A stretch of DNA of 64,000 nucleotides from Rahnella variigena (GTDB taxonomy: Bacteria; Pseudomonadota; Gammaproteobacteria; Enterobacterales; Enterobacteriaceae): the NCBI RefSeq assembly GCF_003610915.1, contig NZ_NSDJ01000002.1, forward strand, positions 186,001 to 250,000. Reading direction: 5' to 3'. The position numbers were made by a program, and so were the translations under genes. The stretch's first letter is position 1; each line of letters opens with the position of its first letter. Below the pieces are notes generated by a model that saw only the letters and a list, made by a program, of their open reading frames with translations, was not told the origin of the DNA and did no database searches. Shown piece by piece: positions 47,596-56,164 of this stretch.

Positions 47596-48366
47596 TGTTT
47601 GTTAACGACACGAACAGAACCCGACCATCCTTCAATCACCCCGAAAATGCAGCTGTTCTTGTAAATCTGTGCATTGTGTATCAAGAGTAGGGCGTTTGCA
47701 TTTTCTCATGAGGATCTCATGTTGACTGTCTTTTGAACTCAGAAGACTTTGCTCAGTTTGACTTGTTTAATGCATTGTATTTTTATTATCTTCCTATAAA
47801 TCAATAGTATGCGCTCATCTCAAGAAGTCATAACACCTTGGTGACTTCATGTGAAGATACCTTTGATGCCGGCATGAGAACTTTATGAGTGGTATTTTGA
47901 CACCCCACGTTTAAGATTAATCACACATTCAGCAGCCGTTTACACTCAGTTGAAAAATGATTGAAGCTTGGTTTATCCCGACAGTTTCGTTTGTAACTAT
48001 AGAGTCAGGTGTGTGCCTGTAAGAGCATGGAGCCGAATGGAAGTGTATTTCATGCAGTCAGTAGAACAAATACGTTTTAGCGTGAAAACGCATTGCTGCC
48101 GGGTGTTGATATTTTTAAACGTATAAACCCGATACGAACAACTCATAAAATTCTCAAACACATCATTTTGTGAATTCAGAGAATGGGATATCCTTTCATA
48201 TGTGAAATGGAAATCCTCTTAGGATTAATCATTAGTAATGATAAGAATGAATATATTAATCAAAAAAATATGAGAAATGGAGGGTGTAGTTAAAGCAATG
48301 AAAACCCACCCTCCAAGAATAAAGTTAATAATTCACATGAAGATTAACTTTGAAACATGAAATGAG
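47596..48366. other. Intergenic region without a recognisable gene
   Basis: About 770 bases. Apart from the hairpin at 48279-48314 near its right end, I see no gene, repeat or motif I can support. Confidence 0.5.
48279..48314 (-). terminator. Hairpin downstream of the LysM gene
   Basis: GGAGGGTG and CACCCTCC form an 8-bp stem with a 20-base loop, about 50 bases past the LysM stop. A run of T's follows a few bases later on the minus strand. Confidence 0.45.
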
Positions 48367-48624
48367 TCACTCCGGGATGCGTAAAACCTGGCCGATTGCG
48401 ATGTTATCAGGGTTAGTAAGTTGCTCTTTATTTTCTTCAAAAATTCTCATGTATTGAGAGGGTTGGTGATAAAACTCCTTCGCAATACTGCTTAATGTAT
48501 CTCCTTCTTTCACGGTGTAGGTACGTACATTTTCTGACTTAGTTACCGGGGTCGGGGTGTCATTTTTTTGTACGTCATTTAACAATTCACTACCGATGTT
48601 TTTAACTTTTTCAAAAATATTCAT
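48367..48624 (-). CDS. Small LysM-domain protein
   Basis: 85 residues: a short helical N-terminus and one LysM module (RTYTVKEGDTLSSIAKEFYH, ending NIAIGQVLRIPE). It closely resembles the C-terminal LysM of Kbp (YgaU) but lacks the BON domain, so it is about half that protein. There is no signal peptide. AGAGG precedes ATG 48624. Binding to peptidoglycan or a cytoplasmic role like Kbp are both possible. Confidence 0.88.
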   Translation of the reverse strand: MNIFEKVKNIGSELLNDVQKNDTPTPVTKSENVRTYTVKEGDTLSSIAKEFYHQPSQYMRIFEENKEQLTNPDNIAIGQVLRIPE

Positions 48625-48753
48625 ATGAAGCCTCTCATGAAAATCTAATGTTTAGGTTACGTTTATAAATTAGGTTTGCAATACAAATGAAAGCACAAGT
48701 ACTATATATTCAAATATTAAATGTACAATATTTATTTAAATGAGGTGGGTGTG

Positions 48754-49014
48754 ATGGGTATTTTATCTTGGGCTTTATTTGGTTTGATTACAGGCGTTTT
48801 GGCCCGATGTGTTATGCCGGGTAAACAACATTTTGGATTGTTCATGACTATGTTACTCGGGGTTGCAGGTGCATTAACAGGCGGTTGGTTCAGCACATCG
48901 TTAGGATTGGTTAATGTAAATGGTTTTAATTTTCCCAGCGTTGCAATTGCTACCTTGGGTGCAGTTATTCTTCTTTTTATTATGCATATACTGCGTTCAA
49001 AAAAACAGCAGTGA
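48754..49014 (+). CDS. GlsB/YeaQ/YmgE-family small membrane protein
   Basis: 86 residues with three hydrophobic segments and the family pattern GLITGVLARCVMPGKQHFG, then LLGVAGALTGGW. Members are stress-induced inner membrane proteins of unclear function. I start at ATG 48754 after GAGGTGG; the frame is open from 48721. Confidence 0.85.
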   Translation: MGILSWALFGLITGVLARCVMPGKQHFGLFMTMLLGVAGALTGGWFSTSLGLVNVNGFNFPSVAIATLGAVILLFIMHILRSKKQQ

Positions 49015-49049
49015 TATTAACTAATTTAATTTATTCAAGGAGTAATTAT

Positions 49050-49430
49050 ATGAGCTTAATACAAAATATTTTGGGAAGTCTGGGTCTAACTGATCAGATT
49101 AGTGACGAGCTAAAAGGGGTGGTTGAGTGGGTAGAGCAGCAGGGAGGGATCCACTCTATCGTGAATCGTCTTCAAAATGGGGAGTTCAGTGATATTGTAA
49201 AATCATGGCTTAGTGATGATAAGAATATGGCTATAAGTAGTGAGCTCGTTCAAAAAATGCTTAATACCAGCGAGATTAATCAATTGGCTGATCATTTAGG
49301 CATCAACTTCAATGACGCTTCAAAGCTGCTGGCAGAATGTCTTCCGCAATTAGTGAACATGGCATCATCGAATGGGAAGATGAATGAGAATACAGATTTG
49401 ATTGATAATCTCAGTAAAATTTCTCACTAA
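49050..49430 (+). CDS. YidB-like (DUF937) protein
   Basis: 126 residues. The text LVQKMLNTSEINQLADHLGI and LLAECLPQLVNMAS fits the YidB/DUF937 family, cytoplasmic helical proteins of unknown role. AAGGAG lies 8 bases before ATG 49050. It follows the GlsB-like gene by 35 bases and probably shares its transcript. Confidence 0.82.
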   Translation: MSLIQNILGSLGLTDQISDELKGVVEWVEQQGGIHSIVNRLQNGEFSDIVKSWLSDDKNMAISSELVQKMLNTSEINQLADHLGINFNDASKLLAECLPQLVNMASSNGKMNENTDLIDNLSKISH

Positions 49431-49611
49431 TATTTAACCTGAAGAACCCAATTTTGGGCTTGTTCGAAATACTCTACTCTCTGTCTATTGTTTGGTCAGA
49501 CTAAAACACTGAAATGATAATCTCAGAAACCATCCCTTGAAATAATCTCTTAGGGGAGCGGTATCTGTATCACTTGAAATTTTCACAGCATGGCTGACAC
49601 CAGGAAATTGT

Positions 49612-50319
49612 ATGTTTAAAAAATTATCTGCCGAATTTATTGGCACATTTGTATTAGTTTTTGGCGGTTGTGGCAGTGCAATTTTTGCCGCTGGCTTTCC
49701 GGGAGTTGGGATCGGGTTTGCCGGTGTCGCGCTGGCATTTGGCCTTACCGTATTGACTATGGCATTTGCGGTGGGGCATATATCAGGCGGCCACTTTAAC
49801 CCGGCAGTGACGTTAGGTTTATTCGCCGGCGGTCGTATTCCTGCCCGTGAGGTTGTACCTTACATTATTTCGCAAGTTCTGGGCGGCGTCGTGGCGGCCT
49901 GCGTGTTGTATCTTATTGCCCGCGGACATGCAGGATTTGATGCCACTGCGAGTGGGTTTGCGTCTAATGGTTATGGTTCGCACTCTCCGGGCGGTTACAG
50001 CCTTTCGGCTGCGTTGATCAGTGAAGGCGTTCTTACCGCTATCTTCCTGATTATCATTCATGGCGCAACGGATAAGCGTGCCCCTGCTGGCTTTGCACCT
50101 ATTGCCATTGGTCTGGCATTGACCCTGATTCATCTTATCAGCATTCCGATAACGAATACTTCTGTGAACCCGGCGCGTAGTACCGCTGTCGCATTATTTC
50201 AGGGAACCTGGGCATTGCAGCAGTTGTGGGTATTTTGGTTGATGCCATTGGTGGGCGGGGTGCTCGGTGGTTTATTTTATCGTTTTGCTCTGGCATCAAA
50301 ATGCCAGGCTGAATCTTAA
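49612..50319 (+). CDS. aqpZ: Aquaporin Z (second copy)
   Basis: 235 residues, very similar to the copy at 40585 through its whole length, with both NPA motifs ([10 protein letters not shown] and [11 protein letters not shown]). The differences cluster in loops ([11 protein letters not shown] here, [11 protein letters not shown] there) and at the C-terminus (SKCQAES). AGGAAA precedes the ATG. The next gene starts 19 bases later. Confidence 0.95.
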   Translation: MFKKLSAEFIGTFVLVFGGCGSAIFAAGFPGVGIGFAGVALAFGLTVLTMAFAVGHISGGHFNPAVTLGLFAGGRIPAREVVPYIISQVLGGVVAACVLYLIARGHAGFDATASGFASNGYGSHSPGGYSLSAALISEGVLTAIFLIIIHGATDKRAPAGFAPIAIGLALTLIHLISIPITNTSVNPARSTAVALFQGTWALQQLWVFWLMPLVGGVLGGLFYRFALASKCQAES

Positions 50320-50338
50320 AACTGATGAGAAATAGATT

Positions 50339-50740
50339 ATGAATATTTCATATTTTACGCGTAGTGCTTTGCTGATTCTGTTCACAGTTACTGCGTATGC
50401 CAGCCCTGTTTCAACACCGGATTTACGAATTGATTCGTTTAAAGAAAAGCAAGGATCACTGGCTCAAAATGGTGAGGTTTCTTATGAAGTTGTGTTCGAC
50501 GTTAACGTTGCCAACCTTCTTAATGAAGACTTCAAAATGCCTAAGAGCTGCTTCATTCTGAGTGATGAACAACATAATAAGGTTGTCAGCAGCGGCATCA
50601 GTGCCAATTTGTTGATGCCCTACGGTAAACGGGGCAGCAAAGAAGGGAAAGTCATGTTCACCAGTAAAGATAAGAAAATTTATGATATGTCGCTGGTGAG
50701 CTGGTCATCAACGGAATGTCATCTGGAAACAGCGAAATGA
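50339..50740 (+). CDS. Exported hypothetical protein
   Basis: 133 residues with a signal peptide ending near AYASP and a beta-rich mature part carrying two Cys (KSCFIL and STECHLE) that may form a disulphide. I recognise no family. The start 19 bases after the second aqpZ suggests co-transcription. Confidence 0.65.
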   Translation: MNISYFTRSALLILFTVTAYASPVSTPDLRIDSFKEKQGSLAQNGEVSYEVVFDVNVANLLNEDFKMPKSCFILSDEQHNKVVSSGISANLLMPYGKRGSKEGKVMFTSKDKKIYDMSLVSWSSTECHLETAK

Positions 50741-50864
50741 CCATCTGAAAACCCATTACTTAAGTAAAAACTGCGAAGACAGTAATGGAAGACGCTAAGG
50801 CTGTGGCCAGTTTTGTTAACCACTACAGATCAGGTTCTTTATGTCGGACATTGAGGGAAGAAGG

Positions 50865-51656
50865 ATGTCGTTAACCATTACTGTATTACTCGAAAATAAT
50901 AAAAGTAATAACAACCTTATCGCCAAACCCGGGCTGAGTTTGTTGCTCGAGGATGAATGCAACAGGGTGCTGTTTGATACCGGCCCTGACGGCAGTTTTT
51001 CGCACAATGCCCAGAATATGGGCATTAATCTTAATGATCTTACTGCCGTTGTATTATCACATGGTCATTATGATCACTGCGGCGGAGTACCGTGGGTCAC
51101 GAAAGGAACGAGGATCATTTGTCATCCTGGGGTGAACGATAAACGATACGCGGCAGTCCATGTAATGGGCCGTGAGATGAAAATGAAACAATTATCAGCT
51201 GACGTAGAGTTTGCACATCATAAGATGGAATATACCCGCGAGCAGTTGAGCATCGGCAAACGTTTTCTCTGGTCTGGTGAGGTCGACACACCAGAACCGA
51301 AGGCATATGGTCTTCTTGAAGGCGATCCCTGCCAACCAGATTACATCGATGATGAAGGGATTTTAATTTATCGTACAGCACAGGGACTGATCATTTTCAC
51401 GGGATGCGGACATAAGGGGTTGATTAATATCATTCGTCACTGCCAGAAAATAACAGGTGATAATCGTATTTATGCGATTGTTGGTGGATTCCACCTCCGA
51501 TGCGCTTCTCCACGTAAGTTACTCGAGGTACGTCATTTTATTCAGGAGTTAAAGCCACGCTGGGTGCTGGGATGTCACTGTACTGGCTGGTGGGGGAATT
51601 TATGGTTGCCTGGCACAATGAAACTGGTCACTGGCAGCAAGGTTGTGCTGCCCTGA
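50865..51656 (+). CDS. Metallo-beta-lactamase-fold hydrolase
   Basis: 263 residues. The metal site SHGHYDHCGG and the later GCGHKG, GGFHLR and GCHCTG fit the subgroup that includes the methanopterin-type RFAP synthase-like and related MBL proteins (LLLEDECNRVLFDTGPDGSF at the front). The enzyme's substrate is unknown. GAGGG lies 7 bases before ATG 50865; an upstream ATG at 50841 is less well placed. Confidence 0.85.
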   Translation: MSLTITVLLENNKSNNNLIAKPGLSLLLEDECNRVLFDTGPDGSFSHNAQNMGINLNDLTAVVLSHGHYDHCGGVPWVTKGTRIICHPGVNDKRYAAVHVMGREMKMKQLSADVEFAHHKMEYTREQLSIGKRFLWSGEVDTPEPKAYGLLEGDPCQPDYIDDEGILIYRTAQGLIIFTGCGHKGLINIIRHCQKITGDNRIYAIVGGFHLRCASPRKLLEVRHFIQELKPRWVLGCHCTGWWGNLWLPGTMKLVTGSKVVLP

Positions 51657-51868
51657 AGCCATCCAGATAAAAGGCATACAGACAACTGTGAGGTTAGAGA
51701 TAAAGACGGCAATCACCGGTTACATCATTCCGGCCTTTTCAAGCGTTTCTGCTTTATTATCAATAACCCTCACAATCTTACTAAATGTCAGACAGTCTCG
51801 ATCATACTTTACGTATTACCGCCAAATGACGCATTAATAACCGAGTCTGCTCATCGACATTTCGAAGC

Positions 51869-53134
51869 CTACACTTTTGCCCGCACCAGCTCATTAAACC
51901 GCGTCGTGTACGCCGGTGACAACATTTCGCGTTTCATCGCCCAGCCGCGCTGGATCCCCTGACCGGCAAACCAGACTTTGCCGACCCCGTCCTTGTGGAT
52001 CTTGTCCAGCGTGGCCATCAGCAGATCGCTGTTTTTCTTTGGCTGATATTCATCAAACAGATTGAGCTGGGCGACGCCCTGACTGAAAAAGTCACCCAGC
52101 ATCACACCGCCTTTCTGATAGCGATATCCGGGTTTCCAGATCTGATCGAGACAACGCACGGCGGCGGCAAGAATATCGCGGCTGTCGTGTGTCGGCGTCA
52201 TCAGTTTGATGCCGGCATGATTGCCGTAATAGGGGACTTTCGGGTCGTGCGGACTGGTTTTCACAAACGCTGACACGTAGCGGCAATACTGATGTTCTCC
52301 GCGCAGTTTTTCCGCCGCGAGTACGGCGTAATTGCAGATGGCTTCGCGCATATCCTGATACTCCGTAATGCGTTCGCCGAAAGAGCGCGAACAGATAATC
52401 TGCTGCTTGGTCGGCACCGATTCTTCAAGCGCCAGACAGGACTCGCCGCGCAGTTCGCGCACGGTACGCTCCAGCACCACGCTGAAATGTTTGCGGATCA
52501 GCGCCGAAGGGCAGTCGGCAAGTTGCAACGCCGTGGTGATCCCCAGCATGTTGAGCTTTTTACTGATGCGCCGCCCCACGCCCCAGACTTCTTCCACCGG
52601 CACCAGAGCCATCAGTTTCCGCTGACGCACGGTCTGCGATAAATCCAGCACGCCACCGGTGCCTTTCCAGGTTTTCGCCGCAAAGTTCGCCAGCTTGGCC
52701 AGCGTTTTAGTGGGGGCAATCCCCACCCCAACGGCCAGATGCGTCTCCTTCCAGAGGGTCTTCTGCACCTGTTTACCAAACTCATGCAGCGAGATGCAGT
52801 TTTCGATATTAGTGATATCCAGAAAGGCCTCATCAATGGAGTAGATATCCACCGCAGGCGCCAGCCGTTCGAGCGTTTCCATCACGCGGTTCGACATGTC
52901 GGCATACAGCGCGTAGTTGGAGGAAAACACTGCCACGTTGTGCTGGCGGATCGCGTCACGCGCCTTGAAAAAGGGCGCGCCCATCGGGATTTGCGCCTTT
53001 TTGGCCAGCGCATTGCGGGCAATCACGCAGCCGTCATTGTTGGACAACACAATCACCGGCCGCCCGCGAAGGTCTGGCCGGAACACGGTTTCGCAGCTCG
53101 CGTAAAAGGAGTTCACATCAACGAGGGCAAACAT
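51869..53134 (-). CDS. umuC: UmuC-type translesion DNA polymerase (pol V catalytic subunit)
   Basis: A Y-family polymerase that copies damaged DNA. It has the catalytic motifs FALVDVNSFYASCE and YSIDEAFLDI, the thumb helix-hairpin-helix region and the C-terminal UmuC extension (NLFDEYQPKKNSDLLMATLD). 421 residues, full length. A LexA box lies 58 bases upstream. No umuD is present between box and start, nor elsewhere in the window, and the start lacks a ribosome site. UmuC needs UmuD' for activity, so it must use a partner encoded elsewhere or be poorly active. Confidence 0.94.
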   Translation of the reverse strand: MFALVDVNSFYASCETVFRPDLRGRPVIVLSNNDGCVIARNALAKKAQIPMGAPFFKARDAIRQHNVAVFSSNYALYADMSNRVMETLERLAPAVDIYSIDEAFLDITNIENCISLHEFGKQVQKTLWKETHLAVGVGIAPTKTLAKLANFAAKTWKGTGGVLDLSQTVRQRKLMALVPVEEVWGVGRRISKKLNMLGITTALQLADCPSALIRKHFSVVLERTVRELRGESCLALEESVPTKQQIICSRSFGERITEYQDMREAICNYAVLAAEKLRGEHQYCRYVSAFVKTSPHDPKVPYYGNHAGIKLMTPTHDSRDILAAAVRCLDQIWKPGYRYQKGGVMLGDFFSQGVAQLNLFDEYQPKKNSDLLMATLDKIHKDGVGKVWFAGQGIQRGWAMKREMLSPAYTTRFNELVRAKV

Positions 53135-53191
53135 GGTTCGGCTGCCGCTTGTCAGGGTTCATTTTCCACATCTGTTTCCATATCCATAAAA

Positions 53192-53211
53192 TACTGGTTA
53201 TGCATACAGTA
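53192..53211 (-). promoter_or_regulatory. LexA (SOS) box of umuC
   Basis: On the minus strand it reads TACTGTATGCATAACCAGTA, with CTG-N10-CAG spacing and a near-palindrome close to the LexA consensus. It is 58 bases before the umuC start, so DNA damage should induce the gene. Confidence 0.92.
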
Positions 53212-53626
53212 TAATCATAAGTGCGGGAAATGGAAAACGCTTAATAGGGGTGAGTCGTCAATCAGCCGGGCAATACAAATCAGCTGCTGATCACCGAGTG
53301 TCTTACCCAGACTGAAAGGTGTCGCCAGCATTCGCTCAAGTTTTGCTCTCAGTCAGGTGAAATACACCACCGCCTTGCCGACGCGGCATTTAAGAAGGTG
53401 AGAAGTGAAGATGTGTTCCCGTATTTCCCCCAACCGCACAGGGTTATCCACAAAATCTGGGGATAACCTTGTGCAAAGTCTGGCCTGAAAATCAGTCGTA
53501 AATTCCTTCAGACCAGTCGGCATAACCTTTTGCGCCACCGCCGTAACAGGTTTCTTTTGCGGCGATGGTCAACTCAGCACCATAACGCAGACGTTTGGGT
53601 TGTCTGCCATACTGATTTCTTAATGG

Positions 53627-53641
53627 TTGACCGGTCGGCTA
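53627..53641 (-). promoter_or_regulatory. Degenerate NemR-type operator upstream of the SDR-like gene
   Basis: TTGACCGGTCGGCTA on the plus strand matches the reverse complement of the three perfect sites (TAGACCAGTCGTCTA) at 12 of 15 positions. It is 88 bases before the ATG at 53730, so the repressor may bind here more weakly. Confidence 0.55.
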
Positions 53642-53729
53642 GTTTTGTGGTTGCATTTTGTGCGATCCATTTTTACCGGGTGTCGCTGCAAAGAATAATG
53701 GCGACACACATTTTGAGAAGGAGGCATTA

Positions 53730-54389
53730 ATGACCACGATTTTCATTATCGGCGCGGCGGGTAATATAGGGCGCCGTCTGTCAAAGACGCTTGCAGATAA
53801 AGGACATGCTGTTCGTGCGCTTTACCGTAAACCTGAACAGGAACAGACGTTACGTCAGGCAGGGGCCGAACCGGTCAGCGGGAACCTGACAGAACTGGAT
53901 GCCACTACTTTGGCAGCGTACATGAAAGGCAGCGACGTGGTGGTTTTCACCGCCGGGGCCGGTGGCAAAGGCGGACCGGAAATGACCAATGCGGTCGATG
54001 GCGAAGGGCTGAAAACCGCGGTCGCGGCGGCGACTCAGGCTGGCGTTTCGCGCTTTTTGCTGGTGTCTGCATTCCCGGAAGCAGGGCGCGGTAAAACCAT
54101 TTCTGATACGTTTGAAAACTACATGCGCGTCAAAAAAGAAGCCGATGTGGCGCTGGCGCAAAGCGAACTGGACTGGGTGATCTTAAGACCGGGAACACTG
54201 GTGGATGACAGCGGTACCGGACTGATTCAGGCCGGACCCGCCATTCCTTACGGCGATATCCCCCGTGATGACGTGGCAGCCACGCTTGCTGAAATCATTG
54301 AGCAGCCTGATGTCAGCCGCGTCATCATTGAACTGACTGCGGGAGATGTGCCGGTTCGTCAGGCTGTAGAAAAGATAGCGAAACGCTAA
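53730..54389 (+). CDS. NAD(P)-binding SDR-like protein
   Basis: 219 residues. The Rossmann motif IIGAAGNIGRRLS is at the N-terminus, with further NmrA/atypical-SDR features (GVSRFLLVSAFPEAGRGK, LDWVILRPGTLVDD). Such proteins act as redox sensors or NAD(P)H-dependent reductases; the reaction is unknown. AGGAGG lies 5 bases before the ATG, which is strong. A NemR-type operator-like site upstream suggests membership of the electrophile-response module. Confidence 0.87.
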   Translation: MTTIFIIGAAGNIGRRLSKTLADKGHAVRALYRKPEQEQTLRQAGAEPVSGNLTELDATTLAAYMKGSDVVVFTAGAGGKGGPEMTNAVDGEGLKTAVAAATQAGVSRFLLVSAFPEAGRGKTISDTFENYMRVKKEADVALAQSELDWVILRPGTLVDDSGTGLIQAGPAIPYGDIPRDDVAATLAEIIEQPDVSRVIIELTAGDVPVRQAVEKIAKR

Positions 54390-54397
54390 AAGTTTTT

Positions 54398-54444
54398 GCC
54401 ACTCCCAGGCGGGCAGAAGAACGTTTGCCCGTCAGGAGAGTGGC
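54398..54444 (+). terminator. Compound hairpin after the SDR-like gene
   Basis: GCCACTC pairs with GAGTGGC, and CGGGCA with TGCCCG inside it, forming a long stem with an internal loop 8 bases past the stop. No T run follows, so it may be a weak terminator. Confidence 0.5.
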
Positions 54445-54496
54445 GGATCGGAAAGGGGAGCCGGCAGCCTGAATGAAAAGTTTTTTAAATTACCTG

Positions 54497-54511
54497 TAGA
54501 CGACTGGTCTA
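54497..54511 (+). promoter_or_regulatory. NemR-type operator, copy 1
   Basis: TAGACGACTGGTCTA, a partial palindrome, 179 bases before the DJ-1/PfpI gene. It is identical to the sites at 54627 and 55479. Binding by the adjacent TetR-family repressor is inferred. Confidence 0.8.
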
Positions 54512-54626
54512 ATTGTTGTTAGTGTAGCGACAAGGTTAAGGCGAACGGGCGATATCACACTGCTTTGTTCAGACCGGATCCAAAGGCTTTTCGTAATGGG
54601 TTCACAGGTTTTTTTTATCTGACATC

Positions 54627-54641
54627 TAGACGACTGGTCTA
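54627..54641 (+). promoter_or_regulatory. NemR-type operator, copy 2
   Basis: TAGACGACTGGTCTA, 49 bases before ATG 54676. The 130-base separation from copy 1 could allow cooperative or looped repression of the DJ-1/PfpI gene. Confidence 0.82.
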
Positions 54642-54675
54642 CTCAAATCACAATTCACTACGCCGGAGATTTATT

Positions 54676-55356
54676 ATGAAGATTCTTATGGTTCTCACCT
54701 CACACGATAAACTGGGTAACACAGGCCGTAAAACAGGTTTCTGGCTGGAAGAGCTGGCCGCACCTTACTATGCATTTAAAGATGCCGGAGCGGAAATTAC
54801 GCTGGCTTCTCCAGAAGGTGGCAACCCGCCGTTAGATCCAAAAAGCAATGAGCCTGATTTCCAGACTGAACAGACTCACCGCTTCGAGGCCGACGAGCAG
54901 GCAACCGCTCAGCTGGCTTCAACGGTTCGTCTCGACAGCGTGTCGCAAGCTGATTTCGACGCCGTTTTCTATCCTGGCGGCCACGGTCCGTTGTGGGATC
55001 TGGCAGAAGATAAAAATTCTGTCGCCCTGATCGAAGCGTTTCTGGCGGCCGGTAAGCACGTGGCGCTGGTCTGTCATGCACCGGGCGTACTGCGTCATGT
55101 TAAAACTTCTGAAGGAAAACCACTGGTTGAAGGTAAAAAAGTGACCGGTTTTACCAACACCGAAGAAGAAGCGGTAGGGCTGACTGACGTGGTGCCTTTC
55201 CTGGTGGAAGACGAACTGATAGCCAAAGGCGGTATCTATTCCAAAGGACCAGACTGGGGTTCCTATGTGGTTATCGACGGTCTGCTGATCACCGGTCAAA
55301 ACCCGGGATCTTCTGCTGAAGCGGCTGAACTGCTGATTAAGCAACTGGGCGCATAG
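54676..55356 (+). CDS. DJ-1/PfpI-family protein (glyoxalase III-like)
   Basis: 226 residues of the DJ-1/PfpI superfamily, in the branch with Hsp31-like and glyoxalase III-type enzymes that handle glyoxals and damaged proteins. It has a putative catalytic Glu at 25 or 26 (FWLEELAAPYYAF), the loop YPGGHGPLWDLAED and the nucleophile Cys133-His134 in LVCHAPGVL. GGAGAT precedes ATG 54676. Two operators upstream indicate strong repression until electrophile stress. Enzyme activity is not proven from sequence. Confidence 0.88.
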   Translation: MKILMVLTSHDKLGNTGRKTGFWLEELAAPYYAFKDAGAEITLASPEGGNPPLDPKSNEPDFQTEQTHRFEADEQATAQLASTVRLDSVSQADFDAVFYPGGHGPLWDLAEDKNSVALIEAFLAAGKHVALVCHAPGVLRHVKTSEGKPLVEGKKVTGFTNTEEEAVGLTDVVPFLVEDELIAKGGIYSKGPDWGSYVVIDGLLITGQNPGSSAEAAELLIKQLGA

Positions 55357-55478
55357 TCGTTCCTCACGCGGGGTGGCAGGCATGAATGTCGCCCCGCTTA
55401 GCAGGTGTCGACCTGTTGTTATTGCGGGGTGGGCGGGTGTATTGTCGTGCGTGAATATGTTGTCCTTTCATTCGCTCA

Positions 55479-55493
55479 TAGACGACTGGTCTA
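55479..55493 (+). promoter_or_regulatory. NemR-type operator, copy 3 (repressor autoregulation)
   Basis: TAGACGACTGGTCTA ends 20 bases before the repressor ATG at 55514, in the position expected for negative autoregulation. Confidence 0.84.
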
Positions 55494-55513
55494 GTTTCTG
55501 GTAAATTTGCCCT

Positions 55514-56116
55514 ATGACTACTGCAACTCAACACCATAACAATGACGTCCGCGAGCATATCCTTGCGACAGGCCAGCGTATTATGGCCGGCAAGGGTTTT
55601 TCTGCTGTCGGACTGAATGAAATCCTCAAAGACGCGGGCGTGCCCAAAGGGTCTTTCTATCACTATTTTGGCTCGAAAGAGGCTTTTGGTGTGGGAATGC
55701 TTGAGCGCTATTTTGAAGACTATCTGGCCGACCTCGACAGGACGCTGAGCCAGCCCGGCCTTAATATGGCGCAGCGACTGATGAATTACTGGCAGCTATG
55801 GCGGGAATCTCAGTCATTCTCCGACTGTCAGGGCAAATGCCTCGCCGTGAAACTGGGCGCGGAAGTTGCAGATCTGTCGGATACCATGCGTTTAACGCTG
55901 CTTTCCGGCACGGCGGGAATTATCTCGCGTCTGGCGGAAGCATTAGAAACTGGTGTGGCTGAGGGATCTCTGACGATTGATGACACACCACGCACTGTGG
56001 CGGAAAGTTTGTATCAGCTCTGGCTGGGTGCCAGCGTGATGGTCAAGATTGTCCGCAACATGAGCCCGTTTGATTCCGCGATGGCGACGACGCAAAAAAT
56101 TATTCACATCATCTGA
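55514..56116 (+). CDS. TetR-family repressor, NemR-like
   Basis: 200 residues. The TetR helix-turn-helix (GLNEILKDAGVPKGSFYHYF) is followed by KEAFGVGMLERYFEDY, as in NemR. Cys109 (QGKCLAVKLGAEVADLS) and Lys178 (LWLGASVMVKI) match the residues of NemR that sense bleach, quinones and aldehydes; a second Cys is at 105. By analogy electrophiles would modify Cys109 and release the repressor from DNA. Its own promoter and that of the DJ-1/PfpI gene carry matching operators. Confidence 0.88.
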   Translation: MTTATQHHNNDVREHILATGQRIMAGKGFSAVGLNEILKDAGVPKGSFYHYFGSKEAFGVGMLERYFEDYLADLDRTLSQPGLNMAQRLMNYWQLWRESQSFSDCQGKCLAVKLGAEVADLSDTMRLTLLSGTAGIISRLAEALETGVAEGSLTIDDTPRTVAESLYQLWLGASVMVKIVRNMSPFDSAMATTQKIIHII

Positions 56117-56120
56117 AAAT

Positions 56121-56149
56121 AATGCCAGCCATATTAAATGACTGGCATT
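56121..56149. terminator. Short hairpin between convergent genes
   Basis: AATGCCAG and CTGGCATT form an 8-bp stem with a 13-base loop between the NemR-like and thioesterase stops. It lacks a T tract. Confidence 0.45.
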
Positions 56150-56164
56150 CGCTTGCGAAAATGA

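Larger units (their letters stand above)
53135..53729. other. Regulatory gap between umuC and the SDR-like gene
   Basis: About 595 bases. It holds the LexA box of umuC at 53192 and a degenerate NemR-type operator at 53627. The rest shows no supportable gene. A 38-codon frame on the minus strand (53215-53331) ends just before the LexA box but has no ribosome site and no family. Confidence 0.6.

Noticed and set aside
53215..53331. 38-codon minus-strand frame ending just before the LexA box
   Set aside because: The composition looks protein-like (FSLGKTLGDQQLICIARLID), but there is no ribosome site or recognised family. Kept as a note only.
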